Assembly (NCBI RefSeq): GCF_024347635.1
Contig: NZ_AP025511.1
Coordinates: 806,001 to 870,000, forward strand
Direction: 5' to 3'
Origin: Vibrio tasmaniensis
GTDB lineage: Bacteria; Pseudomonadota; Gammaproteobacteria; Enterobacterales; Vibrionaceae
Length of the DNA: 64,000 nt
Position 1 is the stretch's first letter. Every line of letters starts with the position of its first letter. Below the pieces are notes generated by a model. It saw only the letters and a list, made by a program, of their open reading frames with translations. It ran no database searches and had not been told where the DNA came from. Position numbers and translations under genes: made by a program. This document shows, piece after piece, positions 1-9,249 of the stretch.

Positions 1-1
1 G

Positions 2-163
2 TATTTCACACCAGCATTAACGACCTTAAGGCAGCCGATTGAAGAGATTGGTGAGGTGTGTGCTCAGTCGATCTTGAACTTGTTATCTGGCGAGAGGCAT
101 GAAGCAAGGTTGCCTCCAATTGATTTAATTGTGAGAGAGTCGACCAAATCTTTGTATCGTTAA
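2..163 (+). CDS. LacI-family transcriptional regulator, C-terminal fragment
   Basis: The window opens inside a gene; 53 codons to the TAA stop remain. The reading frame gives YFTPALTTLRQPIEEIGEVC followed by a segment ending in RESTKSLYR. This is the C-terminal end of the periplasmic-binding-protein-like effector domain of LacI/GalR repressors, where a proline-rich PxLTTxRQP strand is followed by a helix and a short DLIVRES-type strand. The DNA-binding half and ligand pocket lie outside the window, so the sugar sensed cannot be told. It is probably the regulator of a carbohydrate locus to the left. No terminator is obvious after the stop. Confidence 0.75.
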   Translation, partial: YFTPALTTLRQPIEEIGEVCAQSILNLLSGERHEARLPPIDLIVRESTKSLYR

Positions 164-964
164 TTTAAAGAAAGCATGAAGGCGGTGCCCCGTGATGATT
201 CGTATCGATGGCAATGCGAACCATGGTGCAGGTAAGCTAAAACACTTCTGCCCCACTCTTTTTAGCTCCGCCGAACGTTCTAGAATAGAACAAATTAAAC
301 CAATCCATATGTACGGATGTTTTTGGTAGGCTTCTTACGAATATCTCTTTCGATTCACACAATAGCATTATACTTATTGAGTCTCATCATAGACGACAGC
401 AACAAAATAAAAACGTAGATACGGAAGAGTTACGTCTGTAAAGCGCAAGGTATTTACATACAGTTTTAGCTTTCTAAACCCCAAAAGATTAAGCGTTCAC
501 CAGAAGATGGTAACAAATTGGTACGTAATACAAAGTAACCTAGTAAATCGATAAGACAGATTTGTTACTATTGGCATTCTAAGTTCAAGTTGAATTTAGT
601 GCTTACAGTGCAATTCTAAATAAGTAGAGTGGTGGTGTCGTTTACTGCTCAACGCTACATCAGCCAATCCACAATCAAGTAAATTAGTAAAATCGGCAAT
701 TCAGCTCTATCTACCCCAAATTCATTCAGAATAAATACTTATTCATATCTTGCTATTATGAATTTGCCCTACAATAAGTTGTCCGGATTAAGCACCGAAG
801 TCAGTTCGTCCCAGAGGAGAAAACCTGGATGGGATGCTAACTCTTCAACATTAGCGCGCTTTTGGAGATAACAATCGCTCTACAATAACAACTAATGACT
901 GTACTTTTATTAACTTAAGTTCCTTACCTAACGAGTATGTAAAGGTTAGATAGATAGTGCGAAA
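164..964. other. Gene-free stretch of about 800 bp
   Basis: Between the LacI fragment and the pyk terminator I find no reading frame with a credible start, ribosome binding site and protein-like composition. The sequence is A+T-rich with stops in all frames. It may hold a decayed gene or a small RNA, but nothing in it is recognisable to me. Confidence 0.5.
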
Positions 965-991
965 TAAAAAGGACCTGCCATGTGGCAGGCC
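965..991 (-). terminator. Rho-independent terminator of pyk
   Basis: Read on the minus strand, GCCTGCCA and TGGCAGG form a tight hairpin with almost no loop, followed by a run of five T residues. It lies about 70 bp beyond the pyruvate kinase stop. Confidence 0.8.
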
Positions 992-1058
992 AAATCCCTG
1001 TGGAGCAAGTTATGGGCGATAAATTCAAGTCAGAGCTTGAATAAGGGGGGAGGTCGAC

Positions 1059-2537
1059 CTAAGCTGCGATTTCTTTGGCAGGCTTGATTTGAGAAGTCAT
1101 ATTCAAGCTTAGTAAGCGACAGGCGTTAACTTCCCCCATGCCTTCTATAGAATCTAACTGAGTCATTAAAATTGATGAGATTTGAGCTTCTTGAGCTTTC
1201 TGGTTTAAGCATTTTACTACCTGCGGTGCGAGTTCGACTTTGGCTCCTTCAGCTTTGAAGTACAAGGGTTCAACCCCTCGTAAGATTGTCATTTGTGCAA
1301 GCAACGCTGGATTATCGCTAAGAGCCCAAATCATAGCCTTGCTCTGACAGCGAGACATTAACAGCGGAGTTTCTCCCTGTTTGGTTAGAATCGCAACGCC
1401 AAGATCTTGATGAGCGCGAGAAGCTGAAATCATCGATGAAAGCGCAAAGCTTTTACCTGGGTTAGAACATAAATGTTGAAGGGTATCCCAGCAATCATGG
1501 TTACATTCTAGTTCGTGTTCTGCACCTTCTGCGATACGAACCATAGCTTCGACTGCTTCGATAGGGTATTTACCCGCCGCGGATTCGGCTGAGAGCATCA
1601 CGGCGTCTGTACCATCAATAATCGCATTTGCCACGTCTAACACTTCTGCTCGAGTAGGAAGTGGGTTATCGATCATTGATTCCAACATTTGTGTAGCGGT
1701 GATCACTGGTTTACCCCAATACTTAGAGCGGTTTATTAGTGATTTTTGAACCATAGGTAATCGCGCGTCACCAATCTCTACACCTAAATCGCCGCGAGCA
1801 ACCATTATGATATCTGATGCGATAATCACGTCATCCATGGCTTCTTTGGTTGCCACGACTTCTGCACGTTCCACCTTCGCGACGATCTTGGCATCGCAAC
1901 CTGCTTTATGCGCTAAGCTACGAGCGTATTCGATATCTTGTGCATTACGAGGGAAAGAAATAGCAAGGAAGTCGGCACGGATTTTCGCTGCGGTTTCAAT
2001 GTCTTGAACGTCCTTAGCGGTAAGGGCCGGTGCAGAAAGACCTCCACCTAATAAGTTAATGCCTTTACGGTTAGATAATTTACCGCTATTCAATACCGTA
2101 GTTCTTATCCATTGCTCGTTAGTATCCACTTGGTTAATTTTCAGCTGAATGCGGCCATCATCCAGCAGCAGAATGTCGTCTTTGTTTACATCTTGAATAA
2201 GCTCTGGATAATCAAGGCCAACCATCTCTTGGTTACCTGCGTGTGCATCGAGTGTTCCGCTCAGCGTGAATGTGTCGCCTTGATTGAGTTGAACTGCGTC
2301 ATTTTCGAAACAAGAAATACGAATTTTAGGACCTTGTAAATCAACAAGTACACCAACATAAGTGTCAAGTTCAGCCGCGATTTCACGAACCAAGTGTGCA
2401 CGTGCGATGTGCTCTTGCGCTGTTCCATGTGAAAAATTTAGCCTCACTATGTTAGCACCTGCTCGAATTAATTTAGTCAGTGTTTCACGGCTTTCACTTG
2501 CTGGACCTAGCGTGGCCAAAATTTTGGTTTTACACAT
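1059..2537 (-). CDS. pyk: Pyruvate kinase (PykA-type)
   Basis: Converts phosphoenolpyruvate and ADP to pyruvate and ATP in the cytoplasm, the last step of glycolysis. The 492-residue protein has the family landmarks in order: KTKILATLGPAS at the N terminus, NIVRLNFSHG, DLQGPKIR leading into the B domain, the catalytic-lysine strand KIVAKVER, the metal-binding MVARGDLGVEI, and the long signature around ITATQMLESM through DGTDAVMLSAESAAGKYP. Length fits the type II (PykA) enzymes better than the shorter PykF. The ATG at 2537 follows a GAGGTGAT ribosome binding site. The gene lies downstream of pgtP on the same strand, so phosphoglycerate taken up by PgtP could be drained through PEP to pyruvate by this isozyme; that link is inference. 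A second pyk elsewhere in the genome is likely. Confidence 0.95.
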   Translation of the reverse strand: MCKTKILATLGPASESRETLTKLIRAGANIVRLNFSHGTAQEHIARAHLVREIAAELDTYVGVLVDLQGPKIRISCFENDAVQLNQGDTFTLSGTLDAHAGNQEMVGLDYPELIQDVNKDDILLLDDGRIQLKINQVDTNEQWIRTTVLNSGKLSNRKGINLLGGGLSAPALTAKDVQDIETAAKIRADFLAISFPRNAQDIEYARSLAHKAGCDAKIVAKVERAEVVATKEAMDDVIIASDIIMVARGDLGVEIGDARLPMVQKSLINRSKYWGKPVITATQMLESMIDNPLPTRAEVLDVANAIIDGTDAVMLSAESAAGKYPIEAVEAMVRIAEGAEHELECNHDCWDTLQHLCSNPGKSFALSSMISASRAHQDLGVAILTKQGETPLLMSRCQSKAMIWALSDNPALLAQMTILRGVEPLYFKAEGAKVELAPQVVKCLNQKAQEAQISSILMTQLDSIEGMGEVNACRLLSLNMTSQIKPAKEIAA

Positions 2538-2652
2538 TTATCACCTCAATCGACACATAAAAAAGAAAATAGAAATAAGGGGTCTATCAATTTCGTAAGC
2601 ACTCTTTGCAAAAGAACTTAAGAAAATGGAGAACGTCAGAAAATAGTGAATT

Positions 2653-2674
2653 AAGCGGGAGTTGCCTCCCGCTT
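2653..2674 (-). terminator. Hairpin between pgtP and pyk, weak terminator
   Basis: AAGCGGGAG and CTCCCGCTT form a perfect nine-base-pair stem with a four-base loop just after the pgtP stop. On the minus strand the tract after the stem is only TTAATT, so termination is probably partial and some transcripts may continue into pyk. Confidence 0.5.
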
Positions 2675-2687
2675 TTGTGATGAATTA

Positions 2688-4064
2688 CTAACTAGGACGA
2701 ACCTCTAGTTCTGTTTCTTTAGCCGGGTCGATATCAACCACTTTCTTCGCATTCCAAACTGTCAAAGCAAGAAGCAGAGAAACTACACCAGCGGCTAGCC
2801 AGAAGTATTGTGCTTGCGAGAAGTCGTATTTGGTTACGCCATCAACCTCAGTGATTTTGATAAGAGAAGCTGACACTAACTCTTGACCAGAAGCGGCGAT
2901 GTAAGAGAACAGTCCGATAAAGCCTTTAACTGCACCTACGGCATTTTTAGGCATTAAGTCACATGCAGTTAAACCAGCAAGGAACACAACCAGGCCACCA
3001 ATAGCGAAACCAATTAAACCTAGTGCAACAGCATCAACAATGCGGTGGTCTGGGCCGAAGAACATCAAACACATACCGCCAATGTTTGCCAATCCGTAAA
3101 GTAGAGTAGGAATGTGGCGGTTAGAGTTGAACAGCTTGTCAGAGACAATGCCCGATAGTATTGCACCTGCTAGACCAGCAATAGGGTAAGTGGACATTGC
3201 AAAACCAGCATCGAGTAACGAGTAACCTTTTACCTCTTGAAGATAAAGAACAGCCCAAGAAGACATAGCGTAGCGAGAGATATACATCGCGGCACACGCT
3301 GCAGCAATGAGCCAAACCGTCGGTTGCTTCATGATGAACATTTGAGCACGACGAGTTTCTTTCGGGTCGTTATTTTTCTTCATTTCAGTCGCTTCATCAA
3401 ACGCCGTAGCGGCATCTGGCAAACCATAAGTTTGTGGGCGATCTTTTAGGATGAAGAACATGCATAGTGCTGCGGCAATCGCAGCGATACCAGCACCGAT
3501 AAAACCAGCGCGCCAGCCGAAGTAGCTCACTAGAGATGCAGTTAAGATCCAGGTGATACCTTCACCGATGTTACGTGAACCACCCCAGACAGAGTATCGA
3601 CTACCACGTTGCTTGGGTGAGAACCATTGGAACAGAGATACACAAGAAGGAGCTGAACCAACAGATTGGAACCAACCGTTCAAACCCCACAGTAGAATGA
3701 AGAAGAGGGCCGTTGTATTAAAACCCATGAATACTGCAGTGATGCCTGACAGTAGCAGTGAGAACGACATAAATCGGCCAATGTTGGCATAGTCAGAAAG
3801 GAAGCCGTTCGAGAACTTACCCAAAGCGTAAGTGAAGAAAAAAGCCGAACCCATGATGCCGAGTTCTTCGATGGTTACGATGCCTGCATCCAGCATTGGT
3901 TTTTTAACAACGCCTAAACTCATACGTACTACGTAGAAAACTGCGTAACCAAAAACCAAGCCTAAAAATACCTGCCATTGGTAGCGTTTGAAACGCGCCT
4001 GCATCTCCTCTTTCGAGCCATCTGAAAGAGGGAGGTCAGGGCGTGTTTTAAAGAAATTAAACAT
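2688..4064 (-). CDS. pgtP: Phosphoglycerate:phosphate antiporter PgtP (OPA family MFS)
   Basis: Inner-membrane transporter of the organophosphate:phosphate antiporter group (GlpT, UhpT, PgtP), predicted to exchange external 2- or 3-phosphoglycerate or PEP for internal phosphate. The 458-residue protein has about twelve hydrophobic segments. Its N terminus (RYQWQVFLGLVFGYAVFYVV, RMSLGVVKKPML) and the FFFTYALGKFSNGFLSD loop are typical of this group. UhpT/GlpT relatives would also match, but the divergent pgtCBA genes identify it as PgtP. I chose the ATG at 4064, which follows a GGAG ribosome binding site by eight bases, over an upstream in-frame codon. Transcription starts in the 286-bp gap shared with pgtC and is expected to depend on PgtA. 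Confidence 0.88.
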   Translation of the reverse strand: MFNFFKTRPDLPLSDGSKEEMQARFKRYQWQVFLGLVFGYAVFYVVRMSLGVVKKPMLDAGIVTIEELGIMGSAFFFTYALGKFSNGFLSDYANIGRFMSFSLLLSGITAVFMGFNTTALFFILLWGLNGWFQSVGSAPSCVSLFQWFSPKQRGSRYSVWGGSRNIGEGITWILTASLVSYFGWRAGFIGAGIAAIAAALCMFFILKDRPQTYGLPDAATAFDEATEMKKNNDPKETRRAQMFIMKQPTVWLIAAACAAMYISRYAMSSWAVLYLQEVKGYSLLDAGFAMSTYPIAGLAGAILSGIVSDKLFNSNRHIPTLLYGLANIGGMCLMFFGPDHRIVDAVALGLIGFAIGGLVVFLAGLTACDLMPKNAVGAVKGFIGLFSYIAASGQELVSASLIKITEVDGVTKYDFSQAQYFWLAAGVVSLLLALTVWNAKKVVDIDPAKETELEVRPS

Positions 4065-4350
4065 GTTGCACTCCAAGTTTTAATTACAAATGTTTTGTTG
4101 CAGGGCTATCTTGGAGTGACAGATTGCACAGTACAAAGGTATGAATTTGAGGCAGAATTGACTCATATTGATATTTTGGCTGGGTCAAAAACGGGAATTT
4201 AGAACGGTAGGCTGATACTTGTTACTGATAGAATATACGTAGTTTTGGTTGAAGTGCGTCAATACTGACTCAAACATACTCTGTGAGATTTTTAACGATC
4301 TTTAATAGATTTGAGTTACCGCACATTATTTAAGGTTTTTGGTTAATCTG

Positions 4351-5637
4351 ATGGCTGATTTCAAGCAATTAGGGCGTTGTTTACTTCTGGGCGCCGCGCT
4401 TTATACACCACTCACAATCGCAGCAGATAAAGAGCTGGTAATACTCACTACTTTTTCTCAAGCGCCTATTACTGCTTTGGTGGATGACTTTACGCAACAT
4501 TATCCTGATGCGGAAGTCAGAATCGTGCATCGTCGTACTCAATCGAGTCTGCAATTGCTAAGCAAAAGCTATATGAAGGATATCGACTTGGTATTAAGCT
4601 CATCTCCATTTTTGATGCAAGAGCTTTCTAATGAGCATCGCTTAGTTGATATGTCGTCTAACGTACAAGTTCCGAAATGGTTATCAGCCTATCTATTGCC
4701 GAATAACGAACAAGTTGTTGCGTTTGGATATTCTGGAGCGGGGATTGTTTGGAATAAAGATTATTTAGCCGCTAACCATTTACCAGAACCGAAGTGGTTT
4801 CAAGATCTGACAAACCCTCTGTACTTTGGACATGTCACCATGAGTACACCAAGTCGCTCAGGAACAACTCAATTGATGGTTGAGAGTGTACTTAGTCGAT
4901 ATGGTTGGAAAGAGGGCTGGCGTATATTGCTCAACGTAGGAGCGAATTTAGCGACGATTTCATCTCGCAGCTTCGGAGTTGCGGATTATATTGCCAAAGG
5001 CAAGTTAGGTATTGGGCCTACAATTGACAGCTATGCTTTGATTTCCCAGCGTAAATTTGATTATGTCGGCTTTGCTTATGATCAAGACTTTACGCTCATG
5101 CCAACTTACATTGCCCAGATAAATCGTGGTGAGAGCGACAAATTGGCAGAAGCCTTTGTTGCGCATTTGCTTTCAAAACAAGTTCAAGAGCAAATGGAAA
5201 GCAGCGCAATTTCAAAAACGGCCCTCTATGATACGGCTCGATACAGTGGTGATAATCCAGTGCTCGACCTAAAACAGGTGATGCCGAGAGAAGCACTGAT
5301 CAATTTGATTTTTGATACCGCGATTACAAAGCGTCTTCCAGAGTTACAAGACGCTTGGCTCACCCTCATTAAACTTAATCTGCTTATTGGAGAGAATCCT
5401 GAACAACCGTGTTCTCTCAAGACGATCGAGAACCAGTTGTTTGAACTGCCACTGAGCGAAGAGCAAATTACGACCATTGCTCAAAAGTTGGCGACAATGG
5501 ATAAAGACTCCGAAGTTGGTATGACGCACTACCAAGCGTTGTTGGCGGAGTTTTCTCATGAATTGGGGCGCGCGATGTCGGAAAAATTGGACAACGTAAA
5601 TCAACAATTGGCTCACTGTCGGGGGCTAGGGAAATAG
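4351..5637 (+). CDS. pgtC: PgtC, periplasmic regulator of phosphoglycerate uptake
   Basis: A 428-residue exported protein with a signal peptide (hydrophobic run LLLGAALYTPLTI, cleavage near IAADKE). The mature part has the fold signature of iron/thiamine-type ABC solute-binding proteins: KELVILTTFSQAPI at the start, FGYSGAGIVWNKDYL in the middle, and TMSTPSRSGTTQLMVE later. In Salmonella the PgtC homologue acts with the kinase PgtB to relay the inducer signal and is not part of an ABC transporter. No permease is present here, which agrees. A TTG start at 4339 is possible; the ATG at 4351 gives a cleaner signal peptide. The TAG stop shares a base with the GTG start of pgtB, so the two are translationally coupled. 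Confidence 0.85.
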   Translation: MADFKQLGRCLLLGAALYTPLTIAADKELVILTTFSQAPITALVDDFTQHYPDAEVRIVHRRTQSSLQLLSKSYMKDIDLVLSSSPFLMQELSNEHRLVDMSSNVQVPKWLSAYLLPNNEQVVAFGYSGAGIVWNKDYLAANHLPEPKWFQDLTNPLYFGHVTMSTPSRSGTTQLMVESVLSRYGWKEGWRILLNVGANLATISSRSFGVADYIAKGKLGIGPTIDSYALISQRKFDYVGFAYDQDFTLMPTYIAQINRGESDKLAEAFVAHLLSKQVQEQMESSAISKTALYDTARYSGDNPVLDLKQVMPREALINLIFDTAITKRLPELQDAWLTLIKLNLLIGENPEQPCSLKTIENQLFELPLSEEQITTIAQKLATMDKDSEVGMTHYQALLAEFSHELGRAMSEKLDNVNQQLAHCRGLGK

Positions 5638-7991
5638 TGTTATACCCGAAATATAAAACCATAGGGGCTCGCTTAGTTGCAGCTTTCGCTTGCAGTACGC
5701 TTTTACTCACGGTGGTGTGTGTGGTTGCTTGGGCCACTTGGAACAGCTTAGACAATCAGGTGAGGATTTTGTTGGAAGATAGCGTGCCCAAATACAACGC
5801 CAGCTATTTTCTCGAAAGTAAAACGAGTGAAATAAACCGACGCGTTGAAGCGCTTCAAGTCGTTGATAACAAAGTACAGCTGAATGAACAAGCTATACAG
5901 GTGAATGAGGAGCTAGCTTCAATTTCAACGGTTCTAAAAAGCAATAGAATGAATTCTGAGTTCTATCAGTTGCTTGAATCGGAAGCAGGGCTTACCTCGT
6001 TACTGGCAAAGTATGTTGATCTGATTTCCACTCGAATTGATCAAAATCGGCGTGTCGATCAACTGATGGAACAAATTAACTGGCTTCACCAAGATATTCG
6101 CTCCGAGCTCAAACCTCTTCGTCAAGAGGTGCATTGGCAGATTGAGCGGGTAAACGATCCAAAAGATATTCAGAGTTTGTTGGCTCAACTGAGTACATTA
6201 CAAAAGGTAATCGACGTTGAATCGGCTGTGTATGACATGGCCATTGACGTTTCAGAAGCCTCAATGCCAGAACAGGTCGATAATGGTATGAAAGTGATTT
6301 ACTTTCGCCTGTTGGATCTTCAAGAAAGCAGCACAACGTTAATGAACCAACCAACCTCAATAGCTTACAAACAGTTGCAGCAAGAACTTGTCGTTGTGTT
6401 GAGCCCTGATGGTGCATTCGAAAAACAACTTATGTCATTGGTGAAACTCAACGGTGGCATCAAAAAGATGCAAGAGCAGATTGCACTTAGTATGGATGCC
6501 ATTCATCAACAAATCGGTGAATTGGTTCTTACCGCCGACTACACGTTCAAGCAAGTGAAAACTGAAACGGCCGAGCGTGTGTCATATGGCAATCACGTTT
6601 TGCTCGTTTGTTTCAGTATCTCGATCATGACGAGTATGTTCTTGACGTATTACTTTATCAATCGCCGAATTGTGGCGCGTTTGATAGGACTGGGTGACAG
6701 TATTGATGCCATCATCAAAAATGACCTAAATCATCCAGTTGTGGTGGACGGAAATGATGAAATCGGACGTTTAAGTGAAAAGCTCATCGAATATGGTGAA
6801 AAGGTTCAGGAAATTCAGCGAACTAATGCCTTGAGTTTAATCAACAATACCACGGCGAGTTTGATCACCAGTGATCTCAACGGAGTGGTGGAATCTGCCA
6901 ATTTGAGTGCTCGTAAGTTATTGAAACTTGGTGAAGTAAACAAAAGTTGCTCGATTTGGGAGTATTTCCCAGAAAGTTGCCGAGAACAGCTAAAAAAGGT
7001 ATTCGATGGCTCGCACTTGTGGATTGAACTGGGAAAAGTTCATGTGACCTTGTCACTTGGAGGAGAGCAGCCTAAATACGTACGTTTCGATATTCGCCCT
7101 TTTGCCCACGGGGCTGAATACAAACTTATCATGACTATCACTGATGTGACTCATCAAGAAGTTGCTACGCGAACATTGGAAAGTCGAGTGTTAGAAAAAA
7201 CGCAAGACTTATTGCTGAAGAACCAGCAGCTAGAAAACGAAATCGAAGAGCGAATTCGAACTGAAGACAATCTTAAAAAAACACAAGATGAACTCATTCA
7301 AGCTGCGAAAATGGCGGTTGTAGGCCAAACCATGACGAGCTTAGCGCATGAGCTTAACCAGCCACTAAATGCGATGTCGACGTATTTGTACAGCGCGAGA
7401 ATGTTTGTTCAACAAGACAACCCAGATAAGGTCAGCGAGTCGATCACACATATCGAGGGCTTAACGACTCGGATGAGCAAAATTATCAACAGTTTGCGCC
7501 AGTTCGCACGGAAGCCAGTCGGTGAGAGTGAAGCGAAGCCTGTATCTATTCATGAAGTCGCGGAGCAAGCGTCGACCATAGTGAATACGCGTGCAAAACG
7601 TCAACAGATCACGATAGAAAATAGGTTACCTGATGATGTGAAAGTTCAAGGTGATATGTTGGCGTTAGAACAGATTTTCATCAATGTCTTAGTAAACGGC
7701 TGCGATGCGCTAATGGAAAGCACAAGAGAAGATAAAAAACGAATTAAAATGGAATTGGTGGACCGGAGTAAGCAAACCACACTGGTTGCGATCAGTGACA
7801 ATGCTGTTGGTTTTGGCGAAGAGATTGTGCCACGGATTTTTCAGCCTTTTGTTTCGACAAAAGAGGTTGGGTTAGGTCTAGGAATGAATATTTGTAAATC
7901 ATTAATAGAAAAGCATAAAGGAAATATCTACCTCGCGTCCTCACTAGAAAAAGGTGCGATGGTTGTGTTGGAGTTACCTAATGATCAATAA
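5637..7991 (+). CDS. pgtB: PgtB, membrane sensor histidine kinase
   Basis: A 784-residue two-component sensor. It has a membrane segment at about residues 12-35, a long helical periplasmic region to about 318, and a second membrane segment (LLVCFSISIMTSMFLTYYF) at about 320-342. HAMP and PAS-like stretches follow. The phosphoacceptor region LAHELNQPLNAMS has His571 and belongs to the HELNQPL kinases (DctB/NtrB-like). The ATPase domain has the N box FINVLVNGCDALM and a glycine-rich GLGLGMNI. Its G1 box reads DNAVGF where DxGxG is usual. The GTG start overlaps the pgtC stop by one base, and the gene ends 11 bp inside pgtA, so the three form one operon. Predicted job: sense phosphoglycerate with PgtC and phosphorylate PgtA. 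Confidence 0.88.
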   Translation: MLYPKYKTIGARLVAAFACSTLLLTVVCVVAWATWNSLDNQVRILLEDSVPKYNASYFLESKTSEINRRVEALQVVDNKVQLNEQAIQVNEELASISTVLKSNRMNSEFYQLLESEAGLTSLLAKYVDLISTRIDQNRRVDQLMEQINWLHQDIRSELKPLRQEVHWQIERVNDPKDIQSLLAQLSTLQKVIDVESAVYDMAIDVSEASMPEQVDNGMKVIYFRLLDLQESSTTLMNQPTSIAYKQLQQELVVVLSPDGAFEKQLMSLVKLNGGIKKMQEQIALSMDAIHQQIGELVLTADYTFKQVKTETAERVSYGNHVLLVCFSISIMTSMFLTYYFINRRIVARLIGLGDSIDAIIKNDLNHPVVVDGNDEIGRLSEKLIEYGEKVQEIQRTNALSLINNTTASLITSDLNGVVESANLSARKLLKLGEVNKSCSIWEYFPESCREQLKKVFDGSHLWIELGKVHVTLSLGGEQPKYVRFDIRPFAHGAEYKLIMTITDVTHQEVATRTLESRVLEKTQDLLLKNQQLENEIEERIRTEDNLKKTQDELIQAAKMAVVGQTMTSLAHELNQPLNAMSTYLYSARMFVQQDNPDKVSESITHIEGLTTRMSKIINSLRQFARKPVGESEAKPVSIHEVAEQASTIVNTRAKRQQITIENRLPDDVKVQGDMLALEQIFINVLVNGCDALMESTREDKKRIKMELVDRSKQTTLVAISDNAVGFGEEIVPRIFQPFVSTKEVGLGLGMNICKSLIEKHKGNIYLASSLEKGAMVVLELPNDQ

Positions 7992-9249
7992 CCAATATTC
8001 AGTATTATTAGTCGATGATGATCAAGATGTTTTGGATTCATATTCTTATCTAATGAACATCTCATCGATAAAGTCGAAGGCCATTAACGACCCAACACAA
8101 GCGTTGCAATACGTCTCTCCTGACTGGGCGGGCGTTGTTATTCTAGACATGTATATGCCACAGATGCATGGTTTAGAATTGCTGAAACTGATTAAAAGTG
8201 TTGATGAGCGAATACCCGTTATTGTGATCACTGGGCACGGCGATATTCCGATAGCTGTGGATGCTGTGAAGCAAGGTGCGTGTGAGTTTTTAGAAAAGCC
8301 GATTAATCCTGCGGGTCTTTTAACATTGGTTAAGAACCAGCTTGAAACTCGCACTGGTCAGGTAGAGTTGCAGCGTCAGGCGGAGAAATCAATTTCACGT
8401 TCACTCATTGGTAAGTCCGCACATATGGAGCAAATCCGAAAATATGTCGCGCAATACGCTTTGTTGGACACGCACTTGGTAGTATATGGTGAGTCAGGCA
8501 CTGGGCGTCACAGTGTTGCTGGGATCATCAAAGATATGATGACGAACAACGAAGAGATGGAATATCTCACTCTTGCGCTCAGCAGTACCACGACAATGGA
8601 GTGTATTGATGATGCGACTAACAAGCAGGCGCCGTGTGTGCTTGTGTTAGATAACTTACCCGAATTGCCTGAAGAGGTGCAACGGCATTTGGCTCAGTTG
8701 CTGCTAGCGCGTGAGCGTTGTGGTAAAAAAAATCTGCGTGTAGTGACAATTTTCGAGTCCGAACCGGAAGAGTACATCACTAAGAATCAATTGTTGCCAG
8801 AATTATACTATCTGCTTAATCAGGGAGTGGTTCACGTCCCTCCTTTGCGCCAGCGACCAGATGATATCGTGGAGATATTTCATTATTTCTTGAAATTGAG
8901 TTGTAAGAAATTGGGTAAAGCACTGCCAAATGTAGACTCTAACTATCTCGCTCTTTTGAGAAGTTACCCGTGGCCAGGTAATATCCGTGAACTACGAAAC
9001 ATTGCTGAGTTGTACGCTATAGGGATTGTCAAGCTGACAGGTAAAGAGCGTATCTACTCACAAAATGATATTCAGCTTCCATTAGATGAATTGGTGGACG
9101 ATTTCGAAAAGCAACTCATAGAAGATGCGCTGTTTTTGCATTCTGGGCGAGTTACCGATGCCGCTAGTCATCTACAAATACCCCGAAAAAAGCTGTATTT
9201 AAGAATGAAGAAACACGGGATCGAAAAAGGCAATTACAAGTCGAGATAA
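7981..9249 (+). CDS. pgtA: PgtA, response regulator with degenerate AAA+ domain
   Basis: A 422-residue activator of pgtP. Residues 5-120 are a receiver domain with acidic pocket VDDDQD, phosphoacceptor Asp56 in VVILDMYMPQ, and the conserved Lys in FLEKPI. A central domain resembles NtrC-type AAA+ modules (WPGNIRELRN near its end) but has Walker A as GESGTGRHSVA, with Arg for the catalytic Lys. It also lacks the whole ESELFG...GAFTGA segment that contacts sigma-54. The C-terminal Fis-type helix-turn-helix lies at about 375-420. The ATG at 7981 overlaps pgtB by 11 bp; a longer in-frame start at 7954 would add nine unlikely residues. It presumably works as an ordinary DNA-binding activator with sigma-70. 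Confidence 0.85.
   Translation: MINNQYSVLLVDDDQDVLDSYSYLMNISSIKSKAINDPTQALQYVSPDWAGVVILDMYMPQMHGLELLKLIKSVDERIPVIVITGHGDIPIAVDAVKQGACEFLEKPINPAGLLTLVKNQLETRTGQVELQRQAEKSISRSLIGKSAHMEQIRKYVAQYALLDTHLVVYGESGTGRHSVAGIIKDMMTNNEEMEYLTLALSSTTTMECIDDATNKQAPCVLVLDNLPELPEEVQRHLAQLLLARERCGKKNLRVVTIFESEPEEYITKNQLLPELYYLLNQGVVHVPPLRQRPDDIVEIFHYFLKLSCKKLGKALPNVDSNYLALLRSYPWPGNIRELRNIAELYAIGIVKLTGKERIYSQNDIQLPLDELVDDFEKQLIEDALFLHSGRVTDAASHLQIPRKKLYLRMKKHGIEKGNYKSR

Noticed and set aside
164..964. Possible 5S rRNA or tRNA remnant
   Set aside because: A short stretch near 780-845 looked RNA-like, but no conserved rRNA blocks or cloverleaf could be made.
2112..2598. Plus-strand frames over the pyk gene
   Set aside because: Shadows of pyruvate kinase; composition and lack of start signals give no support.
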